From: Protea cynaroides | Lineage: Eukaryota > Streptophyta > Magnoliopsida > Proteales > Proteaceae | Length of the DNA: 64,000 nt | Assembly: GCA_028583415.1 (NCBI GenBank) | Contig: CM053267.1 | Location: 52,094,914 to 52,158,913 of the forward strand | Reading direction: 5' to 3' | Shown: positions 57,080 to 64,000 of the stretch, piece by piece | Numbering within the stretch: position 1 is the first letter of the stretch | Layout: each line of letters begins with the position of its first letter | Program-made: the position numbers and the translations under genes | Notes under the pieces: model-generated | Told to the model about the DNA's origin: nothing | The model's database searches: none | The model's input: the letters and a program-made list of their open reading frames with translations, nothing else

Positions 57080-57300
57080 GTTATGTTTTATAGACTTTTA
57101 AAGTCAATCTGTGGATTAAACGGATATCCAGATAATGGTATTTGAAGTTTGACAAGATTGTATCTTCTTTCAACTTTGTTGAGATTGTTATTGACCATTG
57201 TATATATCTATAGGTCAGTGGGAGTGGATTCACTTCCTTGTCATATGTGTTGATGGTTTTCATTGGCCTGTAGTGACATGGTTTACTAGTTGAAATCAAT
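57080..57300 (+). pseudogene. Copia RT fragment
   Basis: The plus strand reads LLKSICGLNGYPDNGI-like decayed sequence, then KFDKIVSSFNFVEIVIDHC, the region between the YGLKQ and YVDD motifs of copia reverse transcriptase. Stops and indels are frequent. The catalytic YVDD is not preserved in frame. Confidence 0.6.
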
Positions 57301-57629
57301 ATTTTTCTGTCTGATAACTTCGACATGTAAAACTGTATGAGAAAGTACCTTTGTACCTGGAATTGAGTTTGCTTGTGACAGGAAAAATAAAATTCTAGAT
57401 TTATCTCAAAGTATAAATACTATTTGTGTTTTCGAATGGTTCAGTATGCATGTATAACTGGTAAGTTGCTGATGCTAAAATCAGTAAATGAGATAAATTG
57501 ACAGAACTGTAGACAAAGAATGATACTGAGTATTAGCTTCTACAATGCGTAGAGAGCTTGATATATGTTTAAGGTTGTAATTATTTCATATAGCCCTTTT
57601 ATTGAGTGTCATAGGATGTTTTCAGTTGG

Positions 57630-57965
57630 ATGCTGGTATACCTTACTGGACAACGGGGAAAAAGGAAGGTCATGCGGTATATGCAGAGGACCAAAGATTA
57701 TATGTTCATTTATAGAAGTAGTGATATTCTAGGCTATTTTGATGTAATTTATAATGAATGTATTGATGACAAGAAATCAACTTCAAGTTTCATTGTCATG
57801 GTGATAGGGTTTTGTAACTAAGTAAATATAACAAGCAAGATATCTTGTGTGAAAATTTATTCTCTAATTTAGAGATTGTAGACTCCACTTCTAAATCTAT
57901 TGAGATGTATTCTGACAGTGGTTCAGCTGTGTTCTTCTCAAAGAATAATATGAAATCTAATATTT
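57630..57965 (+). pseudogene. Copia RNase H fragment
   Basis: A 63-codon open frame carries VMRYMQRTKDYMFIYRSSD and YNECIDDKKSTSSFIVMV, the entry of the copia RNase H domain. After a frame change, SKSIEMYSDSGSAVFFSKNN follows, including the conserved Asp. The domain is incomplete. Confidence 0.75.
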
Positions 57966-58069
57966 CAAAGTATAATGGAGATCGAATCTCTTCAAGTAAG
58001 AAAGATTTTATATCATTGTAGATTCTCGAACGAAGGTTTTGTCAATGGGAGTCTTCAAAGGACGGTATG

Positions 58070-60317
58070 TGTAAGACCCACACTCCGTAAACCCGGTCTA
58101 AACCTTGGTTTTGTGTCATAGCAGGTCTTCCGATCATTACCGGGCCAGACGGGACGAGCGGATGACAAACAGGTATGAAATCGGACCAAAGACGATCAAA
58201 TCAACATGATTTTATGTTGACCGGTCGATGGTACCGGTCTTGGTGCCGATCGACCGGTCAGCTCTGCGCAGCTGAGTGCGAAGATCCGAAAATTGACTTT
58301 TGAAGGTCCTACTTTCCTGATTTCGAATCTTAAGACTTTCCTAATCCTAATAGGGTTACTAAACCATAATTTTAGCCTATAAATACACCCTTAAAACTTC
58401 TCAAATCTTTTTTATTATCTCTCACAAACCCTAGAGAAGAGAAGGAGGTTGGAAAGGAGAAGGAGCTAGGAAGAAGAAGGAGGTGCCGCCATTACCGTTC
58501 GACGATGCTCCCGTTACGCCAGTCAACGATAAGTGTTTTAACCACTCTTCTTATCCTATGACTCTAGGATAGTTATAGGGGTGGATCAATACCATGCAAA
58601 GTAGGTATTGATCTAAAATCCTAAATTGGATATTAAACCCTAAGTTGCCGTCAAACCCTAGATTCGAGTTTCGAGATGATATTCATCGAAGCTAGACATG
58701 AATGAGTTAGAGATAACTCTAACTCAAAGCTCAGACTTAGAATGGATAGGTGAAACCCTAAAAATTCAAGGAAATCGATCGACGGCAGTCGAAAAACCAA
58801 GTGTATGGTCTTCCGGAGACATACCGGTCGACCATACCGGTTGGTAGTTGCTCACAGAGCTACAACCGGTATGTTGCGACCGGTCAGCTCTGAAAGGGTG
58901 GTTTTGGACTTTATTGGTTTCCAAACAACGTGAAACCTTAAGAAACTATTCTAATGAAATCCTAATATTATGTAGGACTTTGTGTTAGCACGTTTGGGCC
59001 TTACGACGTGGAGCAAGCTATCAAACGAGCATCAAGTAAGGGAATCTGACCTAAACCTAATAATTAATGGACAGTAAATCTTTGTTAATCACCTGAATAT
59101 ATATGATGTGTTGTTGTGCATATTCACATGCCATCCTTTACTTTCAGTTATTATTATTGTTCATGCATGATAGGATGTGATTGTTTTCGTTAGTGTGTGG
59201 AGTGGGGCGTGGGCCTGGGATCGCTCCTCACACTAGCACTTTTGTAGTATTCTATTTCAACATGCTTGGTACGGGTGGGGCATCAGGGGAAGGTCATTGT
59301 ACGGTGGTCTCCGATGTTGATGTTGGCCTGGCCATGGTTATGTAGCACTGTGGTCTCCGAGGTCGACGCTGGCTTGTCCACGATGCTTTAGCTCTATCTC
59401 TATGTCGTAGGGAGTTATGTTGTGATAGGGTCTACCTACGTTATGTATCTATCCTAGTGGGTTAGTTGCGGATAGGGCATCAGGAGAGGTGTGGGGATGC
59501 CTTAGCTCTATCTCTATGCCGTAAACGGCTGTGCTGGGATAGAGCATACATTGATGACATATAGGATTGGTTAGTTGCGAGCCCAGTTTGCGAGCCCTGG
59601 CCAGTAGGGGCTTAGGTACTGGTATGGGTAGAGCATCAGGGGAGGTACGGGGGTATCTTAGCTCTATCTCTATTCCATGATGGGTGCATGTGGGTCGGTG
59701 GTGGTGTGATTCCATGCGGTGCCACACACTCGTGTATAGAGGTACGGGGGCCACCAAACCTTTCTATAGCACATTGCAAACTTAAATCAGACCACAGCAT
59801 AAAAATCATTGTTACTCAGGCATAATATTGTGAAACTGTCTGATTGTCTTATTGAGCAAAGTTGTGAGCTCACCCTTTGTACGTACATTGTTTTAGATAT
59901 TGATGCAGGTTACTCGGTGGACGATTATGTGAACGCTCCGGCGTATGGCGGTGTTGCTGCGTTGGATGTACAGGCAGGAGAGGACGAGCATGACGCTTCA
60001 TGCGAGTGCCCTTTCTGCGTGTACCTGTGATGGATTTTATTTAATTGTTTCAGTTATTTTCGGTTGACTTTTTAAGAGATGTAATGATATTATATTTTAT
60101 GATTGGATTTGAATAATGAGATATTTTATTTAAATTATCAATAGATACTCAGTTTATTCTATTTAAAGACTTCCGTTGTATTAATTATATTCTGATTGTG
60201 GTTATGTGCAATGGTTTGTATGAGTGGACACGGTCTATTTGAGATCTTGGTGTGAACCGTTGGTTCAATGACGGTTCACTCACACCATTCTGGTTGGATC
60301 AGAATTGGGGTGTGACA
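58070..60317 (+). mobile_element. Solo LTR, 2.25 kb, nested in second copia element
   Basis: Starts TGTAAGACCCACACTCC, ends GGGGTGTGACA, and is bordered by a perfect 5-bp target duplication GTATG (58065-58069 and 60318-60322). There is no internal region, so it is a solo LTR. Truncated, inverted relatives lie at 38395-39470 and 62283-63890, and the start of 24065-25391 is related. It contains many ACCGGT palindromes. The 73-codon frame at 59809-60030 and the minus-strand frame at 59449-59757 show no domain. Confidence 0.88.
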
Positions 60318-60589
60318 GTATGTCCAATATAAGAATGGTTGAAAACAAATAATTTTATCAAAGGCTTAAGTGGCCAAAGATCTGGGAATCAGTGGGAGTC
60401 TCTAAATATGCTTAATCAGTGGGAGACTCTTTATGTTTATATTTGTGTTTTCACATTGCTTACTGTGTTTGATTGTATTGCTCATGGTTTGATGGGTACA
60501 ATTTTTGTAACTATGATTTTGTTTACATTAGCATTTGCGTTATTGCTATTTTGCATACATAGTTATGTGTTTGACATGTCATAGATATG

Positions 60590-60800
60590 AGGCAGTATTT
60601 AGCCAAAGTTTCAAGGCAGTATTTAACCAATGGATGAACAAGGCAGTATTCAGCCAGATATATAAGGCAGTATTCAACCAAGATAAGAGGCGGTATTCAG
60701 CCACACAAATAATGACGGTAAGTCAAAGTCTGGTATTAATCCAAGCTAGAGGCGGTTTGCCATGAAAGGATAATATCAAAGAATAAAGGCGGTGTCTAGC
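60590..60800 (+). repeat. Degenerate ~30-bp repeat (GGCAGTATTCAGCCA)
   Basis: The phrase AGGC(A/G)GTATT(T/C)A(A/G)CCA recurs about six times at spacings of 27-36 bases in the 3' non-coding part of the second copia element. Confidence 0.75.
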
Positions 60801-61131
60801 CAAAGTATGGTATTATAATTCCAGAATATTTAAATACCATGTTAAGTTACCCATAAAGGTTTTGGGGCACTTTGATTAAGGTTCTTTAATCAAGTTTGGA
60901 CTCGCATGGGAGTTTACTTTCATGCATTATCTCATGCGATTCATGTATTGAGTAGACCTCTATTGTGGCTGACAGAAGTTTATACACCATATGTTAAGGT
61001 GTATTATTCGTTGTTGCTCGCATTGGAAAGCTTGATGGATGTTTCAAAGTTAGTGACGATTTAGTGTGTTGGATTCTGTGGCCACACTGGTTGACGATAA
61101 TTTTGTAATTAATATAGCCCAAGTGGGAGAT

Positions 61132-61568
61132 TGTTAGATTTATGTGGGCTTAATTATTTACCTAAACTAGTTAATTCAGTGGGAGTCTGATTGACACGGT
61201 ATAACCGATTTGGTTTGGTTTGTCACGTGGTATGAGATAGGTTTGGTAACCCTAATTCTATTGTGGGAAGAGTTTTAGGGTTACATCTGTATTCTATAAA
61301 TACAGGGTTAGAGCCCCCACAGCCATGGTTAATCAGTTCTCTGCACCCATTAGCAAGAGACGTCAGGATATCCTCTGGAGGCTGTGGAAGACTGTAGCTG
61401 AGGGATTTCGATCAAAGCTTGGAGCGTCGTGGAGCGTATGGAATTAATCTCTTCACAGACAGGTATGTCTTTACGTTCATTATTTATGGCTTCTCTATTG
61501 TGTTTTATGGTAACTGTATGGATGGAGAATGGATTTCATGGAAACCCTAAACTAATAATATTCTAACA
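61132..61568 (+). repeat. 3' LTR of second copia element
   Basis: Matches the 5' LTR base for base over most of its length, with an extra GCGTCGTG-type insertion near 61426 and a few substitutions. It is followed by the TTCTA target duplication. Confidence 0.9.
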
Positions 61569-61573
61569 TTCTA

Positions 61574-62282
61574 TAGAGGATAATTCTCACGGTTGACTTT
61601 AAAAGGAATAAAATGGCGAAGATTAGGGATGGTACCTCATCTATCATGCCTCTTCCCTCCCTCTCCCTGTCCCTCTCCTTTTCTGACGAAACACCAACGT
61701 TGGTCCCTCTTCTATCATGCCTCTCCTGGTCAAACTGAATTTTTTTTTCTCTCTCTCTCTCTCTCTCTTCCGTATAGGAGCAAGCAGTCAAACCCGCTTA
61801 GATTTTAAACATTTCTGCTACCGACTCCTCTCTCTCTCTCTCACTCCATCTCAGAGCGATGAAAAATGGCGGTGAAAATGAAAAAGTGAGTAGTAAGAAA
61901 TAGGGAGAAGGTATGGTGGTGTATCCATCAAATCGTACGTAAGTGGCAAGGGCACCGTGGCCATCGAAGGTGAAGTTGTTTGCTTTTCGATTTTCCATTC
62001 TACCTCATTTGTGTTGTAATATTCTTTTGACTTACTCTGCTTCTTGTTTTGGTTGTGTGGGACTTATGCGTGATTGCATTTTTAGTTGAATCGATTTTGT
62101 AGTTGGGATCTTTGAGTACTACATTAGCAAATTCAGATATTTTAAATTTGTGGTATGTCACATAAATCTAGGCAACCTTGAGGGCAAAAGCTTGCTCAAC
62201 CTCCGGTTAGCGTTTGATGGTTAAGTTACGAAACGAGCAACTGAAGATGGGTTAGTGGGAATAAGAGGAGGGATGTTCATCT
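61574..62282. other. Spacer with CT microsatellites
   Basis: CT-rich runs at about 61750-61768 and 61829-61841. The short frames on both strands here reflect them. No gene or element end is supported. Confidence 0.4.
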
Positions 62283-63890
62283 ATACACGAGTGTGTGAAG
62301 TCGCCCAAAGGATCAAACACCACTATCGTCCCACATGCACCTACCATAGAATAGAGATAGAGCTAAGGCGTTCAGATCAAACACCGCCAACACCTCCCCT
62401 GATACTCTACCTATACCAATACGTAAGCCCCTATTGGCGAGGGTTTGCAAACTGGGCTCGCAACTAACCAATCTTATTTGTCATCACAGCAAGTCCTATC
62501 CCAGCATGGCTCCCTATGGCATAGAGATAGAGCTAGAGTCTAGTGGCTAGGCCGAAGACCACAATGCCACTTTCTCCCCCTGATTCCCTACCCGCACCAA
62601 GCATACTAAGACAGAATGATATGAAAGGTGCTAGTGTGAGGAATGATCCCAGACCTCCAGTCCTTCCCATCCCACACACCAACGAAAACAATCACATGCC
62701 TAACAGTCACAACCTAGCATAGCGAGTATGCATGAACAATAATAATAACTGAAAGTAAAGGATGACATGCGAGAATGCACAAAAATCACTCCATAGAATC
62801 ATATTATTAACAACAGTTTACTGTTTATTAAATTAGTAGGGTTTAGGTCCGATTCCCTTACCTGAAGCTTGTTTGATAGCTTGCTCCGCATAGCAAGGTC
62901 CAAACGTGCTATCACAAGGTCCTACCACAATGTTAGATTTAATTATAATAGTTTTCTTAGGGTTTACGTTGGTCGGAAACCAACAAGGTCAAAACATTCT
63001 CACAAAGGTGACCGGTCATGGTACCGGTCGCAGGTACCGGTCTCGACACTGTGGGGAAAGGTGGGACCGGTATGGTCGGCCGGTCCCCATAGACCAGTCT
63101 CTGGGTGGTACAGATCGCAGTACCAGTTGCATATGGTGCGACCGGTATGGTCGACCAGTATGTCTCCGGAATACCATACGTTCGATTTCTCGACTTCCGT
63201 CGGTCACCCCCTATTGATCCTAGGATTTTTCCTACACATTCTAGGTCTGAGCATTGAGTTTGAGTTATTTTCAACTCCATTCAAGTCCTACTTTCAATGA
63301 TCTTCATCCTAGAACTTGAATCTAGGGTTTACCGACTAAATTAGGGTTTGACGGCAAACATGGTTTAGATCAATACCTGCTTTGCATGGTATTGATCTAA
63401 TCACAATTAACCATCTAGAGTACTTATTGTAGAGCATTTACCGTTGACTTGCAGTAACTTATTCTTCGTCGAACGACAATGGCGGCTCTTCCCTCTCCTT
63501 CCTAGCTTCTCCTCCTTCTTCAATCTCTTTCTCCTCTCTAGGGTTTGTGAGGATCAATGAAAGGGATTTTAGGAGGTTTAAAGGTCCTTATATAGACTAG
63601 GATTAGGTTTAGGAAGCCTCCTAACATTAGGAAAGTCTTTCGGTTCAAAATTTAGAAAGTGAGACCCGCAGAGATCCTTTTCCGGTTCTAAGTCTACGCA
63701 GGCCATACCGGTCGACCAGTGACCGGTACCATCGACCGGTATGAAATTTTTCATACTTGAATTAGTCCGATTGGTCCGATTTCATACCTGGTTGTCATCC
63801 ACTCGTCCCGTCTGGTCTACTGATGATTGGAAGACCTGTTACAACATAAACTAAAGGTTTAGATCGGGTTCATAGAGTGCGGGTCTTACA
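62283..63890 (-). mobile_element. Truncated inverted LTR, same family as 58070-60317
   Basis: Read from 63890 down, it starts TGTAAGACCCGCACTC and follows the family through ACCGGT-rich sequence and the ACACTAG, GCCCCTATTGGCG and ACACTCGTGTATAG blocks. It stops near 62283 without the GTGTGACA end. The junction has an AGAGGAGGGATGTTCATCT word also present at 52333-52352. The 143-codon frame at 62869-63300 lies in this LTR and is not a gene. Confidence 0.75.
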
Positions 63891-64000
63891 ATGGAATTCT
63901 ACTCACTTAGCTTTGGCTCACCCAAGTTAATGAACATGTTTTACAAATAAGCAAAGTGGAGACAATGATGAGTTGGATAGCAGATGAAAGTCCAAGTGGG
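63891..64000 (+). repeat. Dispersed repeat cut by window end
   Basis: Sequence from TTCTACTCACTTAGCTTTGG onward matches 41943-42059 with few differences. The parent element lies mainly outside the window. Confidence 0.7.

Larger units (their letters stand above)
52824..61568 (+). mobile_element. Second copia LTR retrotransposon with nested solo LTR
   Basis: The LTRs at 52824-53250 and 61132-61568 are highly similar (both TGTTAGATTTATGTGGGCTT to TCTAACA or TTTAACA). They are bordered by the 5-bp target duplication TTCTA (52819-52823 and 61569-61573). A TGGTATCAGAGC primer site follows the 5' LTR and a purine tract (AAGTGGGAGA) precedes the 3' LTR. Pol remnants (RT at 57080, RNase H at 57630) are in copia order on the plus strand but heavily broken. 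Removing the nested LTR leaves about 6.5 kb. LTR similarity looks higher than in the element at 15863, so it is probably younger. Confidence 0.92.

Overview
The window is nuclear DNA from a flowering plant. The evidence is a spliced beta-tubulin gene with the plant intron layout, an mTERF-family gene relic, and dense nested LTR retrotransposons, LINE fragments and microsatellites. I cannot name the species from sequence alone. There are no bacterial-style operons.

Layout. 1-3.7 kb holds two LINE RNase H remnants. 4.7-8.0 kb is the one clearly intact conserved gene, beta-tubulin (three exons, 445 aa). 9.2-10.7 kb is an mTERF pseudogene of full length with three in-frame stops, and 13.2-13.8 kb holds a decayed tandem copy of its 5' end. 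15.86-28.12 kb is a Ty1/copia element (LTRs, PBS, 5-bp target duplication AAGAT). It is split by a 7.4-kb insertion block (direct repeats CCATC), which itself holds a 4.1-kb solo LTR (target duplication ATGGG). 28.3-29.3 kb carries a two-exon gene for a secreted eight-cysteine peptide, duplicated at 50.7-51.7 kb. 30.8-33.6 kb is a non-coding LTR element with a partial inverted relative at 39.7-40.7 kb. 35.2-38.4 kb is a rearranged partial copy of the tubulin-mTERF region, joined to an RTE LINE fragment and carrying an inserted, internally inverted piece of mitovirus RNA-polymerase sequence. 38.4-45.1 kb is repeats: LTR pieces, a 36-bp minisatellite, a copia fragment and long AT and GAA tracts. 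45.12-45.61 kb is a Mutator-like MITE with a 9-bp target duplication. 52.82-61.57 kb is a second copia element (target duplication TTCTA) with a nested solo LTR (target duplication GTATG). The window ends in an inverted relative of that LTR.

Beta-tubulin is the housekeeping anchor. The mTERF relic is dead as a protein. The best candidates for something undescribed are the duplicated cysteine-rich peptide genes, whose differences mostly change amino acids while all eight cysteines stay fixed, and the mitovirus-derived insertion. Exon boundaries, LTR ends and target duplications were read by eye. Family assignments rest on recognised motifs, not on database searches.
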